Shown here: in pieces, positions 1 to 8,418 of the stretch
Layout of the letters: each line of letters starts with the position of its first letter
Numbering within the stretch: position 1 is the stretch's first letter
Assembly (NCBI GenBank): GCA_964370855.1
Contig: CAYJMF010000034.1
Coordinates: forward strand, 1 to 39,461
Direction: 5' to 3'
From: JAKLKS01 sp964370855
GTDB lineage: Bacteria > Planctomycetota > JAJSAM01 > JAKLKS01
Length of the DNA: 39,461 bases
Notes under the pieces: generated by a model
The model's input: the letters and a program-made list of their open reading frames with translations, nothing else
Database searches by the model: none
Told to the model about the DNA's origin: nothing
Program-made: the position numbers and the translations under genes

Positions 1-44
1 TCGAGAGGGTCCGGTCCGGAACGGATCGGACCGGACCCGCTCGA
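1..44. repeat. Hairpin at the left end of the window
   Basis: The first 44 bases form an imperfect palindrome. The outer arms are TCGAG (1-5) and CTCGA (40-44). After one mismatch come 12-bp inner arms, GGGTCCGGTCCG (7-18) and CGGACCGGACCC (27-38), around an 8-nt loop. It starts exactly at base 1, so the true element may extend further left. It could be a terminator-type hairpin or a dispersed palindrome at which the assembly stopped. Confidence 0.6.
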
Positions 45-227
45 AACGGGCGCGTTGGACGTCAACGGCCAGGGGAGGGGAGGCCAGGGGATCCGTACGG
101 TTTCCCTTTTCCATGGGGGAGGGGCCCTTGCTCCTCCCTCCCTTCACCGAGATCCGGAAGGCCCGCCGTCCGTGATGACGGTCCACCGGAATCGCCCGCT
201 CCCCCGGACCGGCGTTACGATGGTCCC

Positions 228-1166
228 ATGCGATCCACCCCTCCCGCCGGGGCCTTCCTCCTCCTCCCCCTCCTCCTCCTCCTCCTCCTCCTCGCCTCTC
301 TCGCCGCCGCCGGCGAGACCTTCGACTACCTCCGCGTGTTCGAGCCCGCGGCGAAGGGGTCCGGCGTCTGGGAGGGGCGCTTCGCCGCCCGGCCCGCGGA
401 CCGGGAGGTCGCCGGGCTCGCCGTCGTCGGGGACTGGTGGGACGGGCCCGGGGACGTGCGGGCGGGGGACGCGAAGCTCTCCGCCATGCCCGGCGTCCTC
501 TACGAGGTGCGCCGCGGCGACGGTCCCTGGGTCGCGCTCCCCCCCGCGGACCGGGATCTCCGCCTCGTCGTGCGCGCCGAGGCGCCGCCCGATGCGAAGG
601 ACCTCCTCGGGGCCTCCCCCGAGGGCGCATGGTCGGTGCGGCAGAAGGCCGGCGGCGCCTACCCCCACGCGCTCCGCATCGAGTTCACCTGCCGCGGGGA
701 CCGGCTCCTCGTGAAGGATCTCCGCGTGAAGTCGCTGAGCCTCCCGGACCTCGACCCGAAGCCCGTCGTCGGGCGCCCCCACCTCCCCGACCGCACCGAG
801 AACCGGGTCCTCAAGCTCGGGGACGCCGTGGCCGCCGTCGTCGTCGTGGAGAACTGCGGCGCGCGGAAGACGAAGGAGGTGGACGTGGACCTCCTCGCCG
901 CCCCCGTCGGCGTCCGCAAGGGCCCCCGGCTCGGCCACGCCCAGGTCCCCGCGCTGGAGCCCGGGGGGTCGGCGGAGGTGCGGATCGACGGCACCCTCCC
1001 CGAGGACCTCTCCCTCGAGGGCGGGATCTTCGAGATCGTCGCCGTCCTCGATCCGAGGGGCGTCGAGCGGGAGGTCGAGCTCTTCAACAACGTCCTCACG
1101 AGGGCCTTCCGCCTCTCCCCGCCGGAGGACGCGTCGAAGCTGCCCGACGACCTGCGGAACAGGTAG
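228..1166 (+). CDS. Secreted protein of unknown function, CARDB-like C-terminal part
   Basis: This 312-residue protein has a signal peptide: a short polar start, a long run of leucines (about residues 9-24) and an Ala-rich cleavage region near residue 27. I do not recognise the N-terminal half. The C-terminal half (about 190-300) reads like a CARDB/Ig-type beta-sandwich: a nearly continuous hydrophobic strand around VAAVVVVENCG, then alternating strands and an 'FNN' turn near the end. CARDB domains usually mediate adhesion or carry extracellular modules; that role is inference. It converges on the next gene with only 21 bases between the stop codons. Codon third positions are almost all G or C, typical of the window. 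Confidence 0.7.
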   Translation: MRSTPPAGAFLLLPLLLLLLLLASLAAAGETFDYLRVFEPAAKGSGVWEGRFAARPADREVAGLAVVGDWWDGPGDVRAGDAKLSAMPGVLYEVRRGDGPWVALPPADRDLRLVVRAEAPPDAKDLLGASPEGAWSVRQKAGGAYPHALRIEFTCRGDRLLVKDLRVKSLSLPDLDPKPVVGRPHLPDRTENRVLKLGDAVAAVVVVENCGARKTKEVDVDLLAAPVGVRKGPRLGHAQVPALEPGGSAEVRIDGTLPEDLSLEGGIFEIVAVLDPRGVEREVELFNNVLTRAFRLSPPEDASKLPDDLRNR

Positions 1167-1187
1167 GAGGGGAGGAGCGCCTCCCGC

Positions 1188-4100
1188 CTACGGCAGCCGC
1201 AGCGTCACCTCCCGCACGTCCCCCGCGTTCAGGGTGACCGGCTCCTCGGCGCTCCTCCCCTCGGCGTTGGTGGCCCTGAGCTTCCAGGTCCCCGCGGGGA
1301 GGTCCTTCGCCGTCCAGGTCCCGTCGGAGCCCGTGGCCGCGCCGGAGAGGAGTTCGGCGACGCTGTCCATGGAGAACCGGCGCGCGAAGGGCAGCCCCGA
1401 GGCGTCGAGCACCTCGACGCCGACGCCGGCCAGGGGCCCTCCGGAGGAGCCGACGACGGAGACCCGGACCGAGGCCCCCTTCGCGAGGCGCAGCAGCACC
1501 TCCCCGCCGGGCACCTGGGCCGTGATCTCCCCCGGGGCGAAGCCCGGGGCCGTCGCCTCGAAGCGCACCGTGCCCGCGGGGACGCGGACCGTGCCCCGGC
1601 CGTCCTCGCCGGTGCGGACCGCGTCGAACTGCCGCAGGTTCGTGAGCTCGCGCCCATCCCCGTCGGTGAGGAAGATCGCCGCCCCCCGCACGGGGGAGCC
1701 GTCGGGCCCGACGACGCGGAGCACCACCTCCTCGCCCTTCGCGAGGACGATGCGGATCTCCGGCCCCCCCTCGGCGGCGGCGACGTCGTCCACGACCGTC
1801 GTCGGGTAGCCGTCGGTCTGCACCTGGAGCCGGTAGACCCCGGCCTTGACCTGCCCGAGGGTGAACCGCCCCTCGTCGTCGGAGAAGGCCTGGCCGCCCA
1901 TGGACTCCATGGCTCCGCCGAGGTCGGAGACCTTCGTGATGTCCCTCCCGGCCAGCACCGCCGTCACCGCCGCGCCGGAGACCGGCTCGCCGGACTCGTC
2001 CACGACGATCCCCCGGATGGAGTTCTCGGGCAGGCGGATGTCGTGGCGGATCTCCGTGGAGCCGCGGGGCACCTCGAGTGGATCGCCCCCGGAGGGGGCG
2101 CCGCCGAAGCCGGACTGGACGGAGATGGTGTAGCGCCCCGGGTTGACCCCGGTGATGGTGAAGGTCCCGTCCTCCTGCGTGGAGCCCATGGCGAAGCCGG
2201 AGCCGCCGCCCATCATCCCGAGGGGGCCCCCGGCGGAGGCCGGCATCATCATGACCATGACCCCGACGGCGGGCGCGCCCCCGCGGGTGACCTTGCCCGT
2301 CACGCGGATCCCCTCGCCGAAGCGGTAGTCCTTGCGCAGCGTCTTCCCCTCCTGGAGGGAGACGGGGTCGGACTTGAGGTTCATCCCCATGCCCCCGGCC
2401 ATCCCCCCCGCGCCCTGCTCCATCACGTAGTAGAGGTAGGTGCCGGCGCCGACGTTGCCGATGCGGTAGTGGCCCCTGTCGTCGGTGGTGGCGAAGCGCA
2501 TGAAGGTCGGGATCCGCTGCAGCATCACCATGGCGCCGGCCTTGGGCACGCCGGCGGCGTCCGTCACCGTGCCCTCGATGGCGGCCTCCTCGGAGAGCTC
2601 GATGCGGAGGTCCGCGGAGCCGGGCACCTCGACGCCGCGCACCATGTTCGGGGCGAGCCCCTTCGCCTGGACCGCCACCTTCACGGTCCCGGGCTCGAGA
2701 CCCTTCAGCTCGAAGCGGCCGTCGGGGCCCGTCACCGTGGCGCCGCGGGAGAAGCCGCCCATGATCTCGCGGGCCTGGTCCATGCCCTCGGCGGCGTCCC
2801 CGAGCTCCTCGAGGGCCCCCATGTCGAAGTCCATGTCCAGCTCGCCGAACATCCCGTCGGCGGGGAGGCGCACCCCGGCCCCGGCGACGGCGGCCCCGTC
2901 GGAGCGGCGCACGACGACGCCGCGGAGCGTGAGCCCCTCCTCGAGGGAGACGGCGGCCTCCGTCTCGCGGCCGGCCACCACGACGAGGTTCTCCGCGCGG
3001 CCCGGGGCGAGCCCCTCGGCCCGCACCTCGATGGAGTAGGTGCCGGGCTCGAGCCCCTCGAGCCGGAAGGCGCCCGCGGGATCCTCGAAGGGCTCCCCCA
3101 TCATGGCCCCGGCGAACTTCTCGAAGTCCATGGGGTTCGGCGTCCCCGAATCCCCGGCCAGGGTCTTCGTGACCTTGAACTTCGCCACGGGCCGGGTCCC
3201 GGGATCGGTGACGACGCCGACGATGGCGCCCCCGGGCTCCAGGGTGACGAGCAGCTCCTCGCCGCCCGCCTCGATGCCGCTGAGGCTCGTGTCCACGAAG
3301 CCCTTCATCTCCGCGCGCACCATGAAGGCCCCGCCCTCGAGTCCCCCGACGAGGAACGTGCCGTCGGCCCCGGCGGTGCGGGACTGCATGACCGGGGAGC
3401 CGCCGGCGAACCGCCGCACGGAGACCTGCGCCCCCTCGAGGGGGGCGCCGTCGGGACCGACGACCTTCCCGCGCAGCGCGAGGCCGCCGTCGAGGACGAG
3501 GCCCACCGCCGTCTCCACGCCGGCGCCGGTGACCACGGTCTGCTCCGCCCCCTTGTAGTCGGGGTGGGAGGCGCGGACCCGGACGGGGCCCGGGGCCACG
3601 GGCCGCACGCGGGCGACGCCGGCCTCGTCGGTCCGGACGGAACCGGGGCCCTCCTGCCGGATCGCCGCCCTCATGAACCCGAGGTTCGCGCCGGGCTCCT
3701 TCTCGTCCACGGGACCGACGGCGACGGAGGCCCCCTTCACGGGGACCCCCTTGCCGTCCACGCAGGTGGCGGCGACGACGGCGGCGCGGCCGAGGCGGAG
3801 ATCCACGCCGGTCTTCGTCTTCCCCCGCTCGAGGGGGCCCGCCTCCACGGGCGGGGCGATGGCGTCCGCGGTCTTCGCCGAGGCCTCGAGCTTCACGCCC
3901 GCGGGGACCTCGTCGCAGCTCCATGCGCCGTCGGCGGCGCTGAGGACGGGATCGGTGTCGATGTCCACGGGCATCTCCCCGGCGAAGGGGATGTCGGCGA
4001 ACTGGCGGAGGAGGACGACGGCGCCGGCGGCGGGCGCGCCCTCGGGATCGAAGACGGTGCCCGAGACGGCGGCGCCGGGGCGGAGGAGGATCTCGACGTC

Positions 4101-4832
4101 CTTCACCGGCTCGGCGCCGGTCCGGACGCCCTTCCTCCCGCGGACGAAGCCCTTCGCCCGGGCGACGATGCGGACGTCGCCGCGGGGGACCCCTTCGAGG
4201 AGGAACTCCCCTTTCGGCCCGGTGAGGACGCCGACGGCCTCGCCGGCGGAGACGCGGGCGCCGGCGACGGGGGCGCGGCCCTCCTTCTCGAGGACGACGC
4301 CGGAGACGGCGGCGCCGGGGAGGAGGCGGAGGACCGTCCCCTCCTTCCCGCTCTCCACCCACGCGACGGCGGCGGCGCAGCCCGGGGCCGAGGCGCGGAC
4401 GCGGACCATCGGGGCGAGGACCCCCTCCACGGTGAAGGCCCCGTCCGCGCCGGAGACGGCGGCGGACCGGGGGGCGCCGAAGGGGGGCGGGGCGTCCCCG
4501 TCGAAGACCTCGACGACGGCGTCGGGGAACCCCTCCTCCCCCTTCTCGCCGCGGAGCACGCGGCCGCGGAGCGTCCATGCGCCTTCGGGAAGGGCGGGGG
4601 CGGCTTCCCCGGCCGCGGGGCCGGCCACGGCGGCCGCGGGGACGGGAGTCGCGGCGACGACGGCGAGCGGGGGGCCCGCGGTCCGCCCGACGAGGAGGAA
4701 GGCGGCCCCGCCGGCGACGGCCAGCGCGAGGACGGCGATGCCGGCGATGAGTCCGCGGGTGCCGCCGAGGGCGATGGCGAGCCCGGCGAGGAGGAGCACG
4801 ACGGCGGCGACCACGACGAGGGAGATGCCCAT
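1188..4832 (-). CDS. Membrane-anchored protein with about twelve carboxypeptidase-regulatory-like repeats
   Basis: This 1214-residue protein opens with two hydrophobic segments (about residues 2-22 and 26-48) and then a Pro/Ala linker. The rest is tandem beta-sandwich repeats of the CarboxypepD_reg/Cna_B type. I count about twelve, each recognisable by 'GxVxDxxGxPVxGAxV' then 'T/A-x-x-DGxFxLxGLxxGxYxVxVxAxGF'. The family's role is structural: extended surface or periplasmic stalks that bind partners or sugars. A Met-rich patch (residues about 840-870) sits in one repeat. I chose the ATG at 4832 because GGAGG precedes it by 4 nt and the hydrophobic segment begins there; an ATG at 4871 has no ribosome site and would add 13 polar residues. 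No catalytic domain is visible. Confidence 0.85.
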   Translation of the reverse strand: MGISLVVVAAVVLLLAGLAIALGGTRGLIAGIAVLALAVAGGAAFLLVGRTAGPPLAVVAATPVPAAAVAGPAAGEAAPALPEGAWTLRGRVLRGEKGEEGFPDAVVEVFDGDAPPPFGAPRSAAVSGADGAFTVEGVLAPMVRVRASAPGCAAAVAWVESGKEGTVLRLLPGAAVSGVVLEKEGRAPVAGARVSAGEAVGVLTGPKGEFLLEGVPRGDVRIVARAKGFVRGRKGVRTGAEPVKDVEILLRPGAAVSGTVFDPEGAPAAGAVVLLRQFADIPFAGEMPVDIDTDPVLSAADGAWSCDEVPAGVKLEASAKTADAIAPPVEAGPLERGKTKTGVDLRLGRAAVVAATCVDGKGVPVKGASVAVGPVDEKEPGANLGFMRAAIRQEGPGSVRTDEAGVARVRPVAPGPVRVRASHPDYKGAEQTVVTGAGVETAVGLVLDGGLALRGKVVGPDGAPLEGAQVSVRRFAGGSPVMQSRTAGADGTFLVGGLEGGAFMVRAEMKGFVDTSLSGIEAGGEELLVTLEPGGAIVGVVTDPGTRPVAKFKVTKTLAGDSGTPNPMDFEKFAGAMMGEPFEDPAGAFRLEGLEPGTYSIEVRAEGLAPGRAENLVVVAGRETEAAVSLEEGLTLRGVVVRRSDGAAVAGAGVRLPADGMFGELDMDFDMGALEELGDAAEGMDQAREIMGGFSRGATVTGPDGRFELKGLEPGTVKVAVQAKGLAPNMVRGVEVPGSADLRIELSEEAAIEGTVTDAAGVPKAGAMVMLQRIPTFMRFATTDDRGHYRIGNVGAGTYLYYVMEQGAGGMAGGMGMNLKSDPVSLQEGKTLRKDYRFGEGIRVTGKVTRGGAPAVGVMVMMMPASAGGPLGMMGGGSGFAMGSTQEDGTFTITGVNPGRYTISVQSGFGGAPSGGDPLEVPRGSTEIRHDIRLPENSIRGIVVDESGEPVSGAAVTAVLAGRDITKVSDLGGAMESMGGQAFSDDEGRFTLGQVKAGVYRLQVQTDGYPTTVVDDVAAAEGGPEIRIVLAKGEEVVLRVVGPDGSPVRGAAIFLTDGDGRELTNLRQFDAVRTGEDGRGTVRVPAGTVRFEATAPGFAPGEITAQVPGGEVLLRLAKGASVRVSVVGSSGGPLAGVGVEVLDASGLPFARRFSMDSVAELLSGAATGSDGTWTAKDLPAGTWKLRATNAEGRSAEEPVTLNAGDVREVTLRLP

Positions 4833-4977
4833 GACGCCTCCGCGGGTGGGGTGGAAACCTCCAGTGTACAACCGGGAGTCGGCAGGGGGGTTCGGAGGGG
4901 CCCCCGGGAACCGGCGATTCTTGCTTCACGCTGCGGGTCCGGGACCGATAGGCTGTCGGATCTCACCGCGGATCAGA

Positions 4978-5052
4978 GCGGGTGTAGCTCAGTGGTAGAG
5001 CGCCACCTTGCCAAGGTGGATGTCGACGGTTCGAATCCGTTCACCCGCTCCA
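4978..5052 (+). tRNA. tRNA-Gly, anticodon GCC, with encoded CCA
   Basis: The 7-bp acceptor stem GCGGGTG (4978-4984) pairs with CACCCGC (5042-5048), followed by discriminator T and encoded CCA (5050-5052). The anticodon stem CCACC/GGTGG encloses TT-GCC-AA, with GCC at 5010-5012. The T arm shows GTTCGAATC. All standard positions are present, so it should be functional. A near-identical copy lies at 6756-6830. Confidence 0.97.
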
Positions 5053-5076
5053 AGCATCCAGCCTCCAAGGTTGCTC

Positions 5077-6501
5077 CTACCGGCCCCGGGGGGCCGCGGG
5101 CACGGCGGCGGGGACGCCCCGGTCCGGCAGGGAGAGGACGGGGTCCTCCGGGAGATCGATGGCGGCGAGGCGGAGCAGGGCCAGCCCCTCCCCCGAGGCG
5201 CCGAGCATCAGGCTCACGCCGTGGTAGACGAGTCCCTTCTCGTCGGGCCGGTCGTAGTTGGTCCACTTCCTCCCGCCCTCGTCCACCTTCGAGAGCCCGA
5301 GCAGGTGCTCCCCGGCGAAGCGGGCGTACTTCCGGTAGGCCGGGTCGCGGGTCGCGCGCCAGGCGTCCAGGAAGAAGTCGAGCACCCCGGCCGCGCCGCA
5401 GCAGAGGCTCGGCGAGTAGAAGCGCGTCTTCTTCTCCGGCGGCCGCTCGCGCATCACCCACGCCGCCGCCCGCTTCGCCGCCTCGAGCCAGACCTTCTCT
5501 CCCGTCAGGTCGTGCAGCGCCAGGAGGGTCCGCCCCGTGCCCGCGGGCCCGTGGCACCACCCCTCCTGGAAGAACCGCTCCTGCCCCGGCAGGGAGTGGG
5601 GCCAGCAGAGGGTCCTCCCGTCCGCCTTCGCGCGGGCGAGGAGGCAGCGCCCCCCCGCCAGCGCCGCCTCCCGGCACTCCGGGTCCCCCGTGGCGGCGGC
5701 GACGCGGGCCAGCGCGTAGGTGACGCCGGCGGTCCCGTGGGAGAAGTTCGGGTAGTGGCGGTCCTGGCCGACGGCGGTGGGCCACCAGAGACGCTTCCCC
5801 GGGAGCGGCGAGGGGCCCCCCCGGTCCGCGAGCCCGGAACGGGCGAGGAACCGGCCCGCCCGCAGGGCCGCCTCGCGGTAGCCCTTTCCCGCCGCGTCCC
5901 GGTCGATCTCCAGCAGGAGGAGGGTCGTGCCCGCGGCCCCGGAGATGACGTCGAGGCCGTCTCCCCAGCCGCCGGCGTCCCCTTCCTTCCCCATCCCCGA
6001 CACGAGGCGGTCGGCGACGCGCACCGCTCCGGCCAGGGCCGCCCGGTCCCCCCGGATCCGGAAGCGGACCAGCAGCGCCCACGCCGTCCCCGGCTCCCCG
6101 GTGTAGAGCCCGGCCGCGCTCCCCGCGGGAAGCGGAGGGGGCCCTTCGTCCTTCCCGGCGGCCGGGGCCGCGAGCAGGCCCGCCGCCGTCCGGTCGGCCA
6201 GGGCCCGCAGGTCCGCGTCGTCGAGGAGGGCGGCCGCGTTCTCCAGGAACACCAGCACCCCCGCGCTTCCCGCGTAGAGCGGGCTCGTCGGCTCCTCCCC
6301 GGGGGATTCGGCGTACTCGGGGAAGCGGACCCCCGCGTCCTTCGGGAGGGGAATCGCCTGCCGCCCCACGAACCGCGCCGCCTCCCGGGCCGCGGCGAGG
6401 AACCCGGGGTCGAGGGCCGGCCCCTCCTCCCCGGCGGGAACGGTGGAGGCGGCCAGCGCCAACATCGCGGCACAGAGGAGAACGGATGCGGGTCGTCCCA
6501 C
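5077..6501 (-). CDS. Secreted LanC-like protein with CCG zinc motif
   Basis: This 474-residue protein has an alpha/alpha-toroid of the LanC/LanC-like family. Seven GxxG turns mark seven helical pairs: residues 78, 135, 188, 256, 318, 369 and 434. LanC enzymes bind Zn through three side chains and cyclise dehydrated peptides with cysteine thiols. Here the expected positions hold SHGTAG (His255), WCHGPAG (Cys316) and LCCGAAG (Cys367, Cys368), so the usual Cys-His pair is Cys-Cys, as in the CCG-type LanM ProcM. Asp181 or Asp184 may match the catalytic Asp of NisC. The GTG start at 6501 is preceded by GGAGGGA at 7 nt and gives a clear signal peptide (residues 5-24), so the product should leave the cytoplasm, unlike classical LanC. 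No dehydratase or precursor peptide is visible nearby, so the substrate is unknown. It sits between two tRNA-Gly genes. Confidence 0.85.
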   Translation of the reverse strand: MGRPASVLLCAAMLALAASTVPAGEEGPALDPGFLAAAREAARFVGRQAIPLPKDAGVRFPEYAESPGEEPTSPLYAGSAGVLVFLENAAALLDDADLRALADRTAAGLLAAPAAGKDEGPPPLPAGSAAGLYTGEPGTAWALLVRFRIRGDRAALAGAVRVADRLVSGMGKEGDAGGWGDGLDVISGAAGTTLLLLEIDRDAAGKGYREAALRAGRFLARSGLADRGGPSPLPGKRLWWPTAVGQDRHYPNFSHGTAGVTYALARVAAATGDPECREAALAGGRCLLARAKADGRTLCWPHSLPGQERFFQEGWCHGPAGTGRTLLALHDLTGEKVWLEAAKRAAAWVMRERPPEKKTRFYSPSLCCGAAGVLDFFLDAWRATRDPAYRKYARFAGEHLLGLSKVDEGGRKWTNYDRPDEKGLVYHGVSLMLGASGEGLALLRLAAIDLPEDPVLSLPDRGVPAAVPAAPRGR

Positions 6502-6755
6502 GGTGCTCCCTCCGGCCGGACCCCGCCATGGTATCCGCGGCGGGGGTGCGGGCGCCCCCTCACCGTGACCGCCCGATGAGGGAACCTCCTCGCCGATCCC
6601 GGGGGCGGGGCGAAGTAGCCGGCCCCGTTCCCTCGCCGTCCCCGGGAACCCCGCGAACCGCTCCCGCCGTGAATCCTCCGCAGCGCGATCCCCCCGGGAA
6701 GCCCGAGGAGGACGCCGCCGCCGGCCCAGAGCGCGATCGCCGCGATGGCTTCGGC

Positions 6756-6830
6756 GCGGGTGTGGCTCAGTGGCGGAGCGCCACCTTGCCAAGGTGGAAG
6801 TCGACGGTTCGAGCCCGTTCACCCGCTCCA
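6756..6830 (+). tRNA. tRNA-Gly, anticodon GCC, second copy
   Basis: The acceptor stem GCGGGTG (6756-6762) pairs with CACCCGC (6820-6826), followed by T and encoded CCA (6828-6830). The anticodon GCC is at 6788-6790 in the same CCACC/GGTGG stem as the copy at 4978. It differs from that copy at only a few bases, in the D arm, variable region and T loop. The 3' flanks also resemble each other (both contain CATCCAG), which suggests a local duplication. Confidence 0.97.
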
Positions 6831-7118
6831 ACATCCAGACTGCGGTGCCGATCCCGTCCTCCGCGACGCGGTGCTCCATCCCCACGGTGAGCCCCAGGTC
6901 CCACCCCGCCCGGGGATCTTCACGACGCCGTCGCTCGGTAGAAGGAAACCTGCGCCGTCCATGCAGACCGCGTGGTCCTGGCCAACGCGGGTCTCGACCT
7001 CCCGGCACCGGCGGCGCTGGGAAGCGGCAGACTCGCGGAGGGAGGTCCAAGAGGAGTGCTGCTCCTCCGGGGCCCTGCTGAACAGCTCGTCACGGACGAC
7101 GTTGAGGACAGTGGACAT
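6819..7118 (-). CDS. Possible small protein, 99 residues, ending inside a tRNA gene
   Basis: The ATG at 7118 has a strong ribosome site (GGGAGGA, 5 nt before). The frame stays open for 99 codons and stops within the 3' end of the antisense tRNA-Gly gene (12-base overlap). Residues 1-70 are polar and mixed, with no motif I recognise. The last 30 residues are low-complexity Gly/Ser/Trp/Arg and look like read-through of non-coding sequence, so the gene may be truncated. It is divergent from the lipoprotein gene starting at 7196. The good ribosome site supports it; the odd C-terminus argues against it. Confidence 0.35.
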   Translation of the reverse strand: MSTVLNVVRDELFSRAPEEQHSSWTSLRESAASQRRRCREVETRVGQDHAVCMDGAGFLLPSDGVVKIPGRGGTWGSPWGWSTASRRTGSAPQSGCWSG

Positions 7119-7195
7119 GGGTTCCTCCCTTGGGAAGTAGGATGGCTTGGTGAAGGTGGCTGCGCGGGAACCGGCCCCGCGCGAATGTAGGTGAG

Positions 7196-8317
7196 ATGAT
7201 GAGTACCTCCGGCACCTGGGGCATCGCAGTGGGCTGCGGCCTTGCACTCATGGGATGCAGCACGCCGTCACAGTCAGTGAAGTCTCCACCGGAGGCGGGG
7301 CGCCCCGGGTCACTGGGGGTCGAAGCTGGGACCGTTGCCCCGGTGCCCGTTCTCCTTCATCTGCCTCCACCTTCGGAGCCCGTCCTTGCCGCTCAGAAGG
7401 CCCTGCCATTGGTCCCGGGAGCATTGGTCCGGACCGGCGATGGGAGGCTCTTCAGCACGAAGGACGGCGCCGAGCTGGTCCTGGTTCCGCAGGAGGGGTT
7501 CTCGGCGTTCTCTCGGGATGTGGACCTGGCCATTGAGGGGGAGTTCACGATGGGCGACGACTCCTCCACCGAGGCTGACGAGAAGCCGGCGCACCGGGTC
7601 TCCCTCTCTGTGTACTTCCTCGATCGCCACGAGGTGACCAACGCCCAGTTCGCGCGGTTCGTCGCGGAAACGGGTTACAGGACGGACGCCGAGGAGCAGG
7701 GGACGGCCCACGCCCTGGTCGGAGACTCCTTCGTGGACATCCAGGGGGCGGACTGGCGCCATCCCGGAGGGCCTGGGACCTCCATCGAAGGCATGGACGC
7801 TCATCCCGTCGTCCTTGTCTCCTGGAATGACGCGAAGGGCTACTGTGACTGGGCTGGGCGAAGGCTCCCCACGGAAGCCGAGTTCGAGCGGGCACTGCGG
7901 GCCGGCAGTGAGGGAGCGAGGTACCCCTGGGAGAACGGGGACGTCCCGCCCCGCGGCTTCGCCAACCTCAGCGACGAGACGGCGAAGAGGGCACACGGGA
8001 AGTGGGTCGCCATCCCGGGGTACGAGGACGGGTTCGCCGGCACTGCCCCCGTCGGGTCATTCCCGCAGAACGACCTCGGGCTCTTCGACGTATGCGGAAA
8101 CGTCTGGGAGTGGTGTGCCGACTGGTACGGCCCGTACGTGGGTGGGCCGTCTCCAACGTGGAACCCGCGAGGCACCGACACGGGAGAGCGCCGCGTCTAC
8201 CGGGGGGGAGGGTGGGATTGTGACCTCTTCGGCGCGCGGTGCTCATGCCGAGACAACGGGAAACCCGGACTCCGGCTTCCCTACCTTGGCTTCCGGGCAG
8301 CCATGAGAGTCAAGTGA
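7196..8317 (+). CDS. Lipoprotein with formylglycine-generating-enzyme-like (SUMF1/FGE-sulfatase) domain
   Basis: This 373-residue protein has a lipoprotein signal ending in LMGC (Cys21). An FGE-sulfatase domain covers about residues 110-372. Typical family blocks are visible: 'GEFTMG', 'EKPAHRV', 'DRHEVTNAQFARFV', 'PVVLVSWNDAKGYCDWAG', 'RRLPTEAEFERA', 'GLFDVCGNVWEWC', 'YRGGGWD' and a closing 'LGFRAAMR'. True formylglycine-generating enzymes use two cysteines spaced C-x4-C after the RGGS block. Here the region has CDLFGARCSC, a different spacing, so sulfatase activation is doubtful. Many family members act instead in surface or regulatory roles. Two adjacent ATGs are possible starts (7196, 7199), with AGGTGAG just upstream. 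No sulfatase gene is in the window. Codon use is less GC-biased than in the flanking genes, as in the two genes downstream. Confidence 0.85.
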   Translation: MMSTSGTWGIAVGCGLALMGCSTPSQSVKSPPEAGRPGSLGVEAGTVAPVPVLLHLPPPSEPVLAAQKALPLVPGALVRTGDGRLFSTKDGAELVLVPQEGFSAFSRDVDLAIEGEFTMGDDSSTEADEKPAHRVSLSVYFLDRHEVTNAQFARFVAETGYRTDAEEQGTAHALVGDSFVDIQGADWRHPGGPGTSIEGMDAHPVVLVSWNDAKGYCDWAGRRLPTEAEFERALRAGSEGARYPWENGDVPPRGFANLSDETAKRAHGKWVAIPGYEDGFAGTAPVGSFPQNDLGLFDVCGNVWEWCADWYGPYVGGPSPTWNPRGTDTGERRVYRGGGWDCDLFGARCSCRDNGKPGLRLPYLGFRAAMRVK

Positions 8318-8380
8318 CGAGGGGGATGACCTGCTTCGCCGCCCCCACCCCTTGCTTGAGCCGGGTCATGTGAGGAGCCC

Positions 8381-8411
8381 TTGACATATTTACTGAAGGC
8401 GCTATATTTAC
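8381..8411 (+). promoter_or_regulatory. Promoter of the AbiE-like pair with overlapping direct repeats
   Basis: A -35 TTGACA (8381-8386) is separated by 16 bp from a -10 TATATT (8403-8408), a near-perfect sigma-70 promoter in an otherwise GC-rich window. Transcription would start about 8415, only 3-5 nt before the GTG at 8419, so the mRNA is almost leaderless. The direct repeat ATATTTAC occurs at 8386-8393 and 8404-8411, 18 bp apart and overlapping both promoter boxes. That position suits an autoregulatory operator, which is inference from known AbiEi behaviour. Confidence 0.7.
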
Positions 8412-8418
8412 AGGCACT

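Noticed and set aside
1096..5723. Open frames of more than 1200 codons antisense to or out of frame with the long CarboxypepD_reg gene
   Set aside because: They are rich in Arg, Pro, Gly and His with no domain structure. They arise because stop codons are rare in GC-rich shadow frames.
5077..6501. A lanthipeptide biosynthesis cluster
   Set aside because: No dehydratase, precursor peptide, transporter or leader protease is visible around the LanC-like gene.
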